From: Nyssa sinensis
Taxonomy: Eukaryota; Streptophyta; Magnoliopsida; Cornales; Nyssaceae
NCBI GenBank assembly: GCA_008638375.1
Contig: CM018043.1
Location: 35,357,981 to 35,421,980 of the forward strand
Length of the DNA: 64,000 bases
Reading direction: 5' to 3'
The translations under genes and the position numbers were made by a program. Within the stretch, counting starts at the first letter, position 1, and the number at the start of each line of letters is the position of its first letter. Below are positions 11,839-22,953 of this stretch, one piece after another. Under the pieces are notes generated by a model, which saw nothing but the letters and a program-made list of their open reading frames with translations, had not been told where the DNA came from and did not search any database.

Positions 11839-14264
11839 GGGGTGGTCCCACATGAATATGAAAAATTATAAAAATGCCCCTAATAATAGTTTAAGAAACT
11901 TAAAGGCTAATTAAAATTCAGAAGGGGCCATTCCAAAGTTGTTGGATGCCCGGGATTCAAATATGTGATCAGATTGAACAAATTAGGACCCAGTGATGGT
12001 CCCACATAAAGTGAAAAAATGACGATTATACCCCTAGATTTACATTAAGCAATTGAAAGCCGAATTGAGATCCGAAAAAGGCGTTTCCAATATTTTTGGG
12101 CACCAAGAATTCAAATATGACATCATATTAATGAAATGAGGACTCGGGATGGTCCCACATGAAAATGTGAAATTATTAAAATGCCCTTAGACATGGAACA
12201 AATACTTAGAAGCATTGATAAAATATAAAAATGATACCTTTAAGATTATTGGACCTTTTGGATTTGATTCCAAGTTTGGTTTTGAGAAATGGTGCCTCGG
12301 TAGATGCGCAGCTTGTCCGATAAAATACAAAAAAGCCCTTATGGGCTTAAAATATAATCAAATGACTTAGAGACAATATGATAGGGCTTTTTTTTTTAAT
12401 ACCTGGAAACACATTTTTGATATTCGTTTTGGTAAACGGGTACTCGAGATGTAAGATAAAAAGTAATTGGCCTTAGAAAACCGTAAGACTTGGTACGATA
12501 CCTTAGTGCTATAGACTAGGGTGGTCCCGAGAATAAAATAGGAAATATGTAAGACAATTCATAAATATTATGAAGGATACAAGTAGTGTCTTCTTATAGT
12601 AAAGTGAGGATTGGGACTAGAAAAATGTCCTAATGTGTTGATATGTATACTTGTTATGTTATTCACATGAGATGTGTTTATCTGTATCTTTTAATACCTT
12701 GCCCTTATGTTATTAGCATGATGTGATTGTTATATTGAATGCAATGATGTTGGATAATTGCATGATGGTACTGGATACATGCGATTGCCATGTTGATGTC
12801 TACCATGATTTCTGTTTCTATCATGGATATATATGACTATTGTTACTCCTGTATCTATTTGTTAAATCATATATCCTCTCTTATGGTTATTAGTATTTTG
12901 TGGATATGAATGGTGCTGATTTGCATATTTTGACTATACATGAGCGGTGTGAGATTTGAGAGATATTGATGTTGATGAGCACCGTTTGTGGCGTAGATTG
13001 AGATATTAGAATTGTGAAAAAGAACACATATGAGAAAAGACTTGGGATGGGAATTAGTCACATTATTTGTGTGCTATTGAGCATGGTGAGATTGCACTTT
13101 ACCCAAGGTTCCATTTATGATAGAGATGGTGTCTCTCCTTGGCTTGTGAGTCGTAAACCCACATGGGTGGTTGTTTGTTTCCATCGGGTTAGTAGCTCGT
13201 AAAGCACATAGGTTTACCGAGAGCCAAGTAAGGTGAATACTCAAGGGATTGAGATTATTGAGAGAATAGAATAAAATGAATAAAGTTTTATCCCTTTTTA
13301 CTGTGGGTGGAATTACTTGAGATTATTTTTCTTGATTCATCTGTGATATTTCATTATGATTATTGATAGATTGCATATTGTCAGTTTATGATATTGTGGC
13401 ATTTGTGAATGGTTACTTAGCTGTGAATGTATACATTATTCTTGTGGCTTGAATAGGAAATGGAAGTGCTTCGTGAGTTGATAAGCTTACACTTACATCT
13501 TATGATTGATTATGTATTTATATACATTGTTCTTGTGGTATTAAAATAAAAAATGGAGGTGCTTCATGAGATTATATGTTTATAATTATGCCATGTGTCC
13601 AACTCGCCATATGTCGACTACCTAGTTGTTATTGTCAAAGCACATGTACTGGTGTGATGCCCTTTGATACTTATGTTTATGCCTATGTTTGAGATATGAT
13701 GATATAGTATGCTTGTGATGCATACTAGACTATAAGTTATGTCCTTTTCAAACTTGTATTCATTTTTAGCATGCTACTTGTGTGTTTTGGGAAACCTTAC
13801 TGAGCATTATGGCCCACCCCTGTTGTTCATAAGAATAGCAAGTATTGACTTAATGGAAGATAGTTGCAGGAGCAGTACGGGATGGACTGAAGTCAGTATA
13901 GCATTTAATTACATCCTTGTATTTATTTAATATTGTTTATTAAGGGTGTTTGTACCCTTCAAGCTGTTGTTCTATATATGTATATACGGATTGTTAGAGT
14001 CAGCTCTAAACATACCTTGTTTAATACAGTTGATGGAATTTTCATATAGTTACATTCTGATAGTAATCATTTTTATTTAATCCCTTTACGGGACTTGAAC
14101 AAGCCTAATCAGGGAATCAAACCTAAACTAATTAAAGGAACTACATCGTTTTTTAAAAAAATGGCATGTATTTTATGAACTTAACTAAGATGGCTAGTCA
14201 TATTACCTACTTTATCGGGGTCCAATGACCCCTTAGTCCGGCCCTACGGGTTAGGGGCATGACA
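11839..14264 (+). mobile_element. Fragment of a different gypsy-type LTR family
   Basis: It ends CGGGTTAGGGGCATGACA, the general plus-sense end of these LTRs, but the body is unlike its neighbours. Modules of about 150 bp containing GATGGTCCCACATGAAA and AAATGCCCTTAG recur at about 11842, 11990 and 12150. A hairpin-free TTACTGAGCATTATGGCCCACCCC (about 13797) and the acceptor-like TTGCAG|GAGC (about 13871) sit where the other LTRs have the hairpin and acceptor. The start is missing. No open frame is supported. Confidence 0.5.
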
Positions 14265-14590
14265 AATTACATAATTGGAGAATAGATTGCCTAGATGGAT
14301 TACGTCTTTATTGGATGGCTTGCCTAGGTGGATTATGTCCTTGGTTGACAGTTTGCCAAGATGGATTAAAACCTTGATGGACAGCTTGCCTATAAGGAAA
14401 TGCGATCCTAAAAAGTCTTTCATGGGGTTACGCCGCTCATGAGATGGAATTTTTGCAATAGACGGCTTACCTAAAAGGAAATGTAATCCTAAAAGGTCTT
14501 TCATAATGTTACGCCCCTCATGAGAGGGAATTTTGCGATAGACGACTTACCCAAAAGGAAATACGATCCTAAAAGTTCTTTCACGGAGTT
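14265..14590 (-). repeat. Tandem repeats of a Tat/Ogre-like 3' UTR, inverted copy
   Basis: It has three units of about 48 bp (GATTGCCTAGATGGATTACG and variants, 14276-14395) and then units of about 95 bp (AAGGAAATGCGATCCTAAAA, 14395-14590). Reverse-complemented, phrases such as GACGTAATCCATCT-GGCAA and GGTAAGCC-TCTAT-GCA match the array at 22185-22620, so the two arrays belong to one element family in opposite orientation. Confidence 0.7.
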
Positions 14591-15983
14591 ACGCAAGGAT
14601 TTAAAATTAATATTTAATTATTTCTTGGGTCATTTCATAATTAACAGAAACTATTGGGGGTCAAAATGCAATTTCAAAAACTTATTAAATAAGTCGTTTG
14701 GTTTAATAACCCTACAAGTGAACCGGTCCAAAAGAGGCATGAACCAACCAGTTTTGTCCAGTCTGTGATGTCATGCTAACATCAGCATGATGTTAGCCCT
14801 ATTTATTTATTTATTTTTTATTCTTAAGGTCAAAATGATGCCATTTTAATAAATCCCAAACCCATTTAAATGTTCGATCAGGACCCGACCCAAGACCCGA
14901 CCCGTATAGTGTTCGTCTTCTTCATTTTTTCTACGAGGGTTCCAGTCACACTCTTCGGCACCGGCACCGGCACCGGCACCGGCACCACACCGGCACCAAC
15001 AATCTCCAGTTACCTTTTCTGGTAACGAGGCCAATGGGGTTCAAATCTATTTTTCATGAGGATTCCATACCTAATGTTGGTTTCTTCATTTTATTGAGTT
15101 ATGGCTACGAAATAGGGGGTTACAGTCGCTGCTCCGGCGACTCCCGATTTTCCGGTGAGATTTTGTTTTCTTATTTCGTGACATTTTAGCTACTGTTTTT
15201 GCCCCGTTTCACTTCCATTCGACTTCTAAAACCTTAGGGAATAAATCCCCATTCTTAAAACTGATCGAATCGAGCTCTAACCCTCGATTATTTTTTATTC
15301 TTCTTCACTGTAACTCCAATTTTCTCTACTGTTTCTTAACCATTTTTAGCAATTTAAATTGTGTTGTGCTCCATTTTGAGCGCTCTTATGAGCCTTAGAG
15401 TTTGTACCAAGTTTTGGTTAAGTTTTTTTTGTAACCCGATTCCTTCAAATTCAGTCATATGACTTCTTAGGGTTGCTCAAGCTCAAATCCTCCTATTTCT
15501 TTTCTATTTTCTTCCTTTTTCAATTTTAAATACATGCATGCATCATAAACCTCAAAAATAGAAGCTAAACTTCAGAAGAATTTTAGAGAGAAGTTACATT
15601 TCTCTCTCTTCAGTTTCTTCCATTGTCCAACTATTCTGCCTCTTTCATTCCATGGCCTCATTTTCTCTTCTTCCACCACTGCTTCTTATGTCCATGCATG
15701 CAGCATATAGTGAAAAGCTTTTTCTTCTCCTTCTTTCCTTCTATTTCTCTCTTCACTCTCTCTCTCTCTAGCCGAACCATCATGGTCTGGTGATCTGAAA
15801 TATACTCTTCACACACGCATACATAGAGCACAGTCTGTATATGTGGGTTGTAGTATTGCATGTGTTTTGATTGGATCGAGTCTTGGTCCAATAGGGCGAT
15901 GACACCTATATTTTTGCATGCAGATATATATGTATTTTATAGGATATATACATTTTATGTAAGTGTTATAGCACAAAAGTGTT
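14591..15983 (-). mobile_element. Old gypsy LTR, first part (split by a solo LTR)
   Basis: It resembles the LTR at 33500-36514 in the same orientation. Shared features are the GACCCGACCC stretch, CGAGGGTTCCAGTCACACTCTTC, the CCGGCA repeat, a pyrimidine-rich CTCTCTCTC tract near 15755 and the terminal CACAAAAGTG. The solo LTR 15984-20230 interrupts it, and the pieces rejoin across it as CACAAAAGTGTT then GCAACC, matching the uninterrupted CACAAAAGTGCAGCAGCC at 36150. Confidence 0.65.
14957..14997. repeat. (CCGGCA)n hexanucleotide repeat
   Basis: Four to five head-to-tail GGCACC units plus one interrupted unit. The homologous LTR at 35130 has a single CAGCACCGGCAAC, so the expansion is local. 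Confidence 0.9.
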
Positions 15984-16496
15984 TGTAACACCCCAACTTG
16001 AATTAAGGGCTATTAAGCCGTTGGTATTAAATTAGTAATCAACGCCTTATGTGACGAGGTCGGTTTCAACCCGACGTATGGATTTTAGTAACAGTCCTGA
16101 AAACTCAGAATGACTGTACATCACTTTCGTTGCAATCACCAACTTGTCGGTTCCGTGATAAGTATATTTTCACGTCAACCACCGGTCAATGATACGAGTA
16201 TGAGATTTGGGCACGCATTACGAACTTACGAAGGATTAGTGTAAAGATCATACATTTAAGAAAATAATTAATTTTTAAAATAATTAATTATTTTAAAACA
16301 AGAAATTAATGATAGCACATACAAATAATTAAATATATATATATGTGGCCAAGTGTACGTATATACACATGCAATTGTATACATGAATAATTAAACATAT
16401 AGGTATATATATATATATGTATATATCTAGTATATAAAGACATGCTAATATCCAAGGGTTATAAGAGTGTTGTGTGTGGGTCTCCACGTGTGTAGT

Positions 16497-16499
<3 letters not shown>

Positions 16500-16535
<36 letters not shown>

Positions 16536-16555
16536 AACAAAACCCACACACACAC
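16500..16555. repeat. (TA)n and (CA)n microsatellite
   Basis: About 16 TA units followed shortly by CA units, in the LTR region where its relatives also carry dinucleotide repeats. Confidence 0.9.
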
Positions 16556-17737
16556 AACCGGCCAATGATGGCCTGCCCCAAACGGTAGCCTGAAGAGCAC
16601 TCAATTGGAGTGCTGCAACAAGCAATGGGTGAACCAACAGTAGGGGCAACTAGAAAGGTGATCATTATGGGTGTATGCATATATGCATGTAGTGTATACA
16701 CACCACACGGCCATACAAAAAGATTTAGTTCAGACCGAGAGTGAGAGAGAGATTGAAGGAGATTCTAGGACGTTCAGAAGTAGGAAGCAAGGAGCAAAGG
16801 GGAGAGAAACAGTTTGGAACAAGGTAAACCCACAAAACACTTAAATTTCTCTCTCTAGAATTTACCTGCGTATGAATCTGTTTTAGCTTTTGATTTCGCA
16901 TATATGATGTTTAAAATGAATAGACATGAACTAGGCATGAGTAATGGACTCTAAGACACATAAAAAATGCCAGCCGTACACCAAACCTCCATTGAAGACC
17001 TTGCTTGAAGCAGGTCTGATCTGATGAAAACCAAACCATTTTTGGTGTATAGAGACTTCAAGAAGACCCTACAAGCATCCCTAAAACGCACGACCGCGAT
17101 AAAAAATCCCCAGAAATAACCTTCAAAGGTTGAGTTGCAGTTACGGGTTTCAAAACCCAACCCCAAGAACTCACTGTTAAACCCATTTTTATGAATGGAA
17201 ACTGAAACCCCATGAAGAGGGGACCACAACAGAACAAGTCCCATGGAATTTGGCTCAGAAATGAGCATTTACGACTCATGTATAGGTTTGATTATCAAAC
17301 CCTCAAACGAGCAAATCGAACCTTTTTAATTCCTCAAATGAATGCCAAGATGATCCTTAAGATATCAGAAACACTTTAGGTTGAAAACAGCAGCAAATAA
17401 TTAAACCAAAATCCACGAAATTGAAGAGAAAGGAAAACTGTAATTAGGGCAACAGTGGAGATCGTTGGGGAAGACGACCGAGTTGACTCGCAACTCGTTT
17501 TTAAAGAGTGGGTCGACTCGTGCATGTGGTAGCACGTAAAGCTGCCACCGAATAAATGAAACACGGTCGTTTTACTTAAGGGTTTTTAAACCCTGAGCGA
17601 CCTGTTTGGCTACACGTATTGGGCCCAAATTAGATATCCTATACACGGTTTAAATAACCTATCCACGGATAAATGGCTTGTCCGCCGTTTGGTTTAAGAA
17701 AACAGGGAAAAATAAAAGAAAAGGGAAGGTACGTTGC

Positions 17738-17803
17738 TACAGGGTTTCGAACCCCTGATCCCACGCGCCACACGCCCCTCCCTTACCACTCGGACACGCG
17801 TAC
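17738..17803 (-). other. tRNA-like module, antisense in the LTR
   Basis: On the minus strand it reads CGTGTCCGAGTGG (A-box-like, 17786-17798) and, 32 nt on, GGTTCGAAACC (B box, 17743-17753) inside a GGGG...CCC T-arm. Size and box spacing fit a tRNA-derived sequence. A second B-box-like motif (GTTCGATTCC, minus strand) lies near 17915. It is antisense to the LTR, as in the other LTRs carrying such a module. A functional tRNA is unlikely because I see no full cloverleaf. Confidence 0.5.
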
Positions 17804-18916
17804 GCGGGTGTAACTATATGGGGCAAGATATATATATATATGTATTATATATATTTAATTAATATAAATCAAAAAAAAATTAATATAAAAGGTACATTTT
17901 GCACCTAACAGGGAATCGAACGCAGTGTCTTTTGGGAGGGAGGTGGCACGCTGAGAAAGGTGGCACGCCGGCCAGCGTGCCACCCATTTCATCCGTTAAT
18001 AAATTGCAAACAAAATATATATATATATATATATATATTATTTTATGAATTTAATTTGATTAATTAATTTAATTAAATTAAATACTCCAAAATGGCTCGA
18101 AGCCCAAATTTGACAAGTCATATATGTATTCTTACTATCTCGGACCTTCTGAGTCCAATGGTGAGATCCGCGTTGTGAGACGAGGTCCCAAAAAATTAGA
18201 GACCCGTAAGATGCTAAAATGACCAAAATGCCCCTGCCCCATAAATGAGTCTAATGAGGTCCAAATAAAATAAATAAATAGTGGATTGGACTATTTTAAA
18301 CATTCTGAATCTAATGGTGGGGTCCGTTTCATGAGACGGGACTTCAAAAAATTTAGACACATTAAGGTATAAATTACCAAATTGCCCCTAACATGTCCTA
18401 AGCCGAATCAAATTTTAAGAAAGCCTAAATCAACTTTCTTCAATATTCCGGACTCAATGGTAGAGTCTATTCAACCAAAAGAGATGTCTAAAATAAAAAG
18501 ACATAAAATTTGATGAATAGCATTAGTCAGGTGACTATAAATTAAAACACTGCCGAAGTACAAAACTAAGGCACGTATGTTGAAATGAAATACAGAAAGA
18601 CACGACACGTGGACATGAGAAGTAATTTAATTTAATTTAAAAGTTAATGGAGCTACCAGAAGAGTATAAATTGAAATAAATTCCTAACACATTAAATTGT
18701 GTCGTAGGCTAAGAGTATGGGTCAAATTAAGTATATATGAAATTTATGGAATATTCGTAAATCGCAGGATTAAATATGATCTAAGAATAAGTTAGGAAGC
18801 ATCGATAAGTGATATTTCAGTGAATGTGAAGTTAATGAGACTGTTTATGAATTGTTCTTAAGAACTACAGAGGAAGTGGGAAAGCGCATTCTTAGCACTA
18901 ACCCTAAGGGACCGAG

Positions 18917-19789
18917 GTGAGTAACCCTGTGTTTGAAGTGGAGATTTAACTCCATATATTTGAAGAGGTTTTAAGTTCAAGTTATGTGAAGTATTTGAAT
19001 ATCAAATTCAGTTTTGTTACAATTCTTGTTTTAAATTATTCTGTTACGACATGCTTGTTAAATGTTTTTATATTCAGTTCTTTCTTGGAAATGTTTAGCA
19101 TGTCGGGGTAAAATGCAAATCTCCTTAAATATTCTGAATTTGATTAGTACAAGTATTTGAAGTCCTATTGCAAAAGTTATATATTTCATGTTTTAAATAC
19201 TCATGAAAAGTGTCTATTGAAGAAACCATGTGATAAATGTTTTATAAGATAAACGGTACTAAGTACCACCCCCTATGATGGTTGAAATCCTTCGGGATTC
19301 AACAGTAAATTGCTCGATAGCAAGATCTAATCCCCCAGGAAAATATGATTGGCAGTATTGGCAGTAAAACAGGAGTCTGGTTCGAAACAGATTCCATCTA
19401 ATTAAAGAGAAAAGATGACAAATGTTTTTGGAAATGGAAGCAGGTTTTACCCCCATTTTCCTATACATGTTTATATGTTTTGAAGTAATGCTTTTGGAAA
19501 TGGAAGCAGGTTTTTACCCCCATTTTATTATACGTGTTTATATGCTTTTAAATTGCATATGCTCTATTTGAAGAAATGTGTATTTAGCTTGAATACTTTA
19601 AATGTTTCAAAGCTATCTATTTTAAGAATGCATATACTCTGTATTCTAAAATGTACGAGCAATTGGTAGTGAGTATTTTATAAACTCTCATGTGCTAAAC
19701 CACTACCAGTTGAAAACCCCATGACGAATGCAGGAATTACTCACAAGTTTAGATTAACTTACCAGGATTTTTATCCGTCCCCCTTTCAG
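18917..19789 (+). other. Candidate LTR intron (873 nt) with hairpin near the acceptor
   Basis: The donor is ACCGAG|GTGAGTAAC at 18917 and the acceptor is TCCGTCCCCCTTTCAG|GTAAAT ending at 19789, with a strong pyrimidine tract. The hairpin AAGTT-TAGATT-AACTT occupies 19745-19760. Both arms differ from the GAGCT/AGCTC form in matching positions. Confidence 0.5.
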
Positions 19790-20230
19790 GTAAATGATGG
19801 CAGCTTGATCTTGATGGCAATGATGACAAGCCTATCTATTTTGGAAGGAGAGTTAGGCAACTAATCACAAGACTAGCAATTCTCTTGGGGATGTACTATG
19901 AAGTTGGCAATATTTTATATTAGGAAGTATTTCGCTATTGTGTATTAAGTCCCGTGGAACAGTTAAAAATGTATTAATTATAAAGCCTTTAAGTTTTTAG
20001 TTATGCTCTGAATATGTGATCATGTGTGCCATTGTGAATAGCGGCAGTATCGGACGGATGTGCAAATTTTAAAATGAGAAAGGAAAAGAAAAAGTTTTTC
20101 ACGCTTTCACAACCACATGAAGCACATCTATTCGATACCGCTGCAGATGCGAGCCTTGTCCCGAGGCCTTCGGGTCTTAGGGCGACTGTCGCGACTCGAG
20201 ATCTGCATAGGGTGGATTTCGGGTCGTACA

Positions 20231-20851
20231 ATGTTGCAACCTGGTTAGCATTCTTTTTAGAAACTTATTGTTTTCTTGCACAAGGTGTAAGGTTCAAAAT
20301 TTAGTGGGAGCATTTTTAGGTCTTTTTCCTTCTATTTTCATTTTTATGCATTATATTGCATTTTAGTGTATTTCATAAACTCCTAAACTTTGCATTTTAA
20401 ATCTCGTAAAAGTCTCCTAGATTTTCTACAAGACTTCTTGATTTAGCATACTTCATCTATGTATTACTAGTCTTGTCTTAGTGTATTTTATTGTACTTTA
20501 ACTATTCTAAAAGTCTATTATAATTATTGGAATAATCTTGATTAAACACCTTATTCATGTATCACACTAGTCTTCCTTAAGTGCACTTTGGGCACTAATT
20601 TTCCAAGATTATTCGTGTGTTAATCCTTCATTAACGCCAATCGTAATTTGTCGTCAAGTTATGACCTTTGCCATTTGCATTCTTAAATTGATTATCTCTA
20701 ATTTAGAACTAATTGTTCTCATTTATACTTTTGCTTCTATATTTACGGACTACCAGTCTTAATTAGAATTGTCCATGGTTAATAAGCAAATTATTTTATG
20801 ACAATCATTATTATCCTTAATTTCTTCACTTAATTGGGTCTGGATGTTACA
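20231..20851 (-). mobile_element. Old gypsy LTR, second part
   Basis: Continuation of 14591-15983 after the solo LTR, ending AATTGGGTCTGGATGTTACA at 20851, the minus-sense LTR end of this group. No polypurine tract follows, so the adjoining internal region is not its own. Confidence 0.6.
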
Positions 20852-22184
20852 TATCCAGTCTAACAGTGGCCCAAAACCAGCCGTTCTTACCTACCATTGG
20901 CATCGAAGGGGCAAATCAACCCACCACTCTACGAGGTCCGCCGCCAAGCCCCAAGCTCGGATTTCCAACTCCGACTGCAAGAAATCAAAGTCAATATGTT
21001 AGAAAAGCCTTTCAAATGCCATAAGAATGCCAAACAAGCATGAACCAAATACAAAAAACCAAGGCAAAGCAGAAACTGACCATTCGGGCATTTTCAAAAG
21101 CGCGTGGTTTCCACCTTCCAGAAGGCACGTAGGTGAAATTCTCATGCATGCATGCAACCAAAATTTCATATAAAAAGCTTTCGAAGTATGAAAAACAAAC
21201 CAAATGCATCGAGAATCAACTCAAAAATCTCAAAACAATAGGAAGAAAACTCAAGAAAATCTATACTTAGTCATTTTAGTACCATTACGACAAATAGTGC
21301 GTCGCCTCTTGGGGCAAGCTCGTGTTGTTCCAAAATCTCGGGGCTGGTTTATATCAAAAGATTATGTCATGCACCGGTCTAGACATCCCCAAATCCTGAT
21401 CAATATCAGACATTAGGTCCTACTCACCAAGGCCCTCACTTGACATTTTCTCTTGAAGTTTTCAAATTTGTTGTTGAAAATCAAGTTGTTTGATCTTCTA
21501 AGAGGTCAAAACAAGTGCCATATACTTCAATCTAACCTCCTTCACAACTCTACAAAAAATGGTCCCAAGACGGAAAAGAGAGTGCTCAATAACACAATTA
21601 AAAAAACTAAAAGTCGCAACACTTTAAAGCACACTACCCAGGCACTCATAGGTTGCCGATCGGCACACAAAGAATGAAAAGCCCCCCTTCTGGATCAACA
21701 CATAGGGGCTGAATAGACCAATTTTCGGGCTTTGGCCCATTTTCACGAATTTTGGCCCATTTCAGCCCATTCGTTGTCAAGATCAAGCCTTTTGTCGACA
21801 TATGTCTAAGAAATCCACCATGATTCAACATCGAATATTAAAGGGCAAATCAATAATTTGCCAAACCTAGTCAATATTGTCCAACATGTCTTTTAGTGGC
21901 GTAGGCCTACTAATTTGAAACTGCCATCAAGTAACTCACGATTTCTTTCAAACGATTGTGTGCATAGCATTTCTTTTAGTAGTCCCTCAAGACCCGGGCC
22001 ACATTTTCCAAGCCGTACACAACTGCTCATTTCTCATACAAATCAAGATCACTGAGTCAACTCAGTCCATTCCCTAGTGAAGTCCGAACCATCATCATTT
22101 TCTCAAAGAAAATCATCTTCCTAGCAAAATATATTCTGACATTCCCCGTGGAGTCTTTATTCTCTATAAAAAAAAATACCGTTT
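20852..22184 (+). mobile_element. Probable 3' internal region of a Tat/Ogre-like element, non-coding part
   Basis: I see no supported coding sequence. It runs without a visible boundary into the tandem array at 22185 and then into a polypurine tract and LTR start at 22954, so it is best read as the 3' untranslated region of that element. Short open frames here have no recognisable motif. Confidence 0.35.
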
Positions 22185-22620
22185 GAGGACGTAATCCATC
22201 TTGGCAAAAAATCATCTGAAGACATAATCCATTTTTGACAAACTGTTCATCGCATTACCATCATGTTAGGATAGTGTTCCTTTTGGGTAAGTCATCTATC
22301 GCATCACCATCTTGTTAGGATAACGTTTCTTTCGAGTAAGCCATCTATCGTATCACCATCCTATTAGGATAGTGTTCCTTTCGGGTAAGCCATCTATCGC
22401 ATCACCATCCTATTAGGATCGTGTTCTTGTCGGGTAAGCCATCTATTGCATCACATTTTATCATCCTGTTAGGATAGCATTCCTTTTGAGTAAGCCATCC
22501 ATCACATCATATTCTATCATCCTATTAGGATAGCGTTCCTTTCAGGTAAGCCATTTATCGCATTCTTTCTTATCAACCTACTAGGATGGAATTCCTTTCT
22601 AGGTGAACATCCGAGGATGT
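22185..22620 (+). repeat. Tandem repeat, unit about 55-65 bp, in a retroelement 3' UTR
   Basis: At least seven drifting copies contain TAAGCCATCTATCGCATCACC followed by CCTATTAGGATAGTGTTCC. Each unit contains the short inverted repeat ATCCT-ATTAGGAT. Hypervariable tandem repeats between pol and the 3' LTR are established for the Ogre/Tat lineage, and the inverted relative at 14265-14590 supports a common source. Confidence 0.75.
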
Positions 22621-22937
22621 AGCATCATCTCATGAGAACACAAACTCACGAAAGACTTGTTAAGATAGCATTTTTTACTAAGTAAGGCTCCGATGAGTCA
22701 TTTTCGAGGGGGTAACCTCACAAGAATCCTATCAAGACAAATCTTTCCAAAGAAATCTGGTAAGGACAACACTCATTTTCGCTAGTCATGAACTACGAAT
22801 GGCCTGATTTGCCTAAGGGTGATACGTAGGAATCTTATAGAGGAATGAGTCCAACCACGTAAAGCAAAAAATCACAATCAAGGTCAAAATGGATATCTAT
22901 TTTTCTTGCATTGACGTTTACTTGCTTGCAAGTTCCA

Positions 22938-22953
22938 TCAAAGAGGGGCTTTC
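22938..22953 (+). promoter_or_regulatory. Polypurine tract of a Tat/Ogre-like element
   Basis: ATCAAAGAGGGGCTTTC precedes TGTACACACC at 22954. A purine run directly before a TG start is the plus-strand primer arrangement of an LTR element and sets its orientation as plus. Confidence 0.5.

Larger units (their letters stand above)
15984..20230 (+). mobile_element. Solo LTR of a Ty3/gypsy element, 4.25 kb
   Basis: It starts TGTAACACCCCAACTTG and ends GGTGGATTTCGGGTCGTACA (the usual GTGACA with one base lost). The flanking 5-mers GTGTT (15979-15983) and ATGTT (20231-20235) differ by one base. No internal region is present. It is the same subfamily as the solo LTR 38365-42150, sharing the AGCGGCAGTATCG...GATACCGCTGC stretch near the U5 end. 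It holds an antisense tRNA-like module (17738-17803), three ~150-bp modules (about 18085-18530) and a candidate intron (18917-19789). Confidence 0.85.

Noticed and set aside
14846..15034. Open frame with a glycine-alanine repeat
   Set aside because: It is the translation of the CCGGCA hexanucleotide expansion in an LTR fragment.
22185..22620. CRISPR-like array
   Set aside because: Units are contiguous drifting tandem repeats without unique spacers, in plant DNA next to a retroelement LTR.
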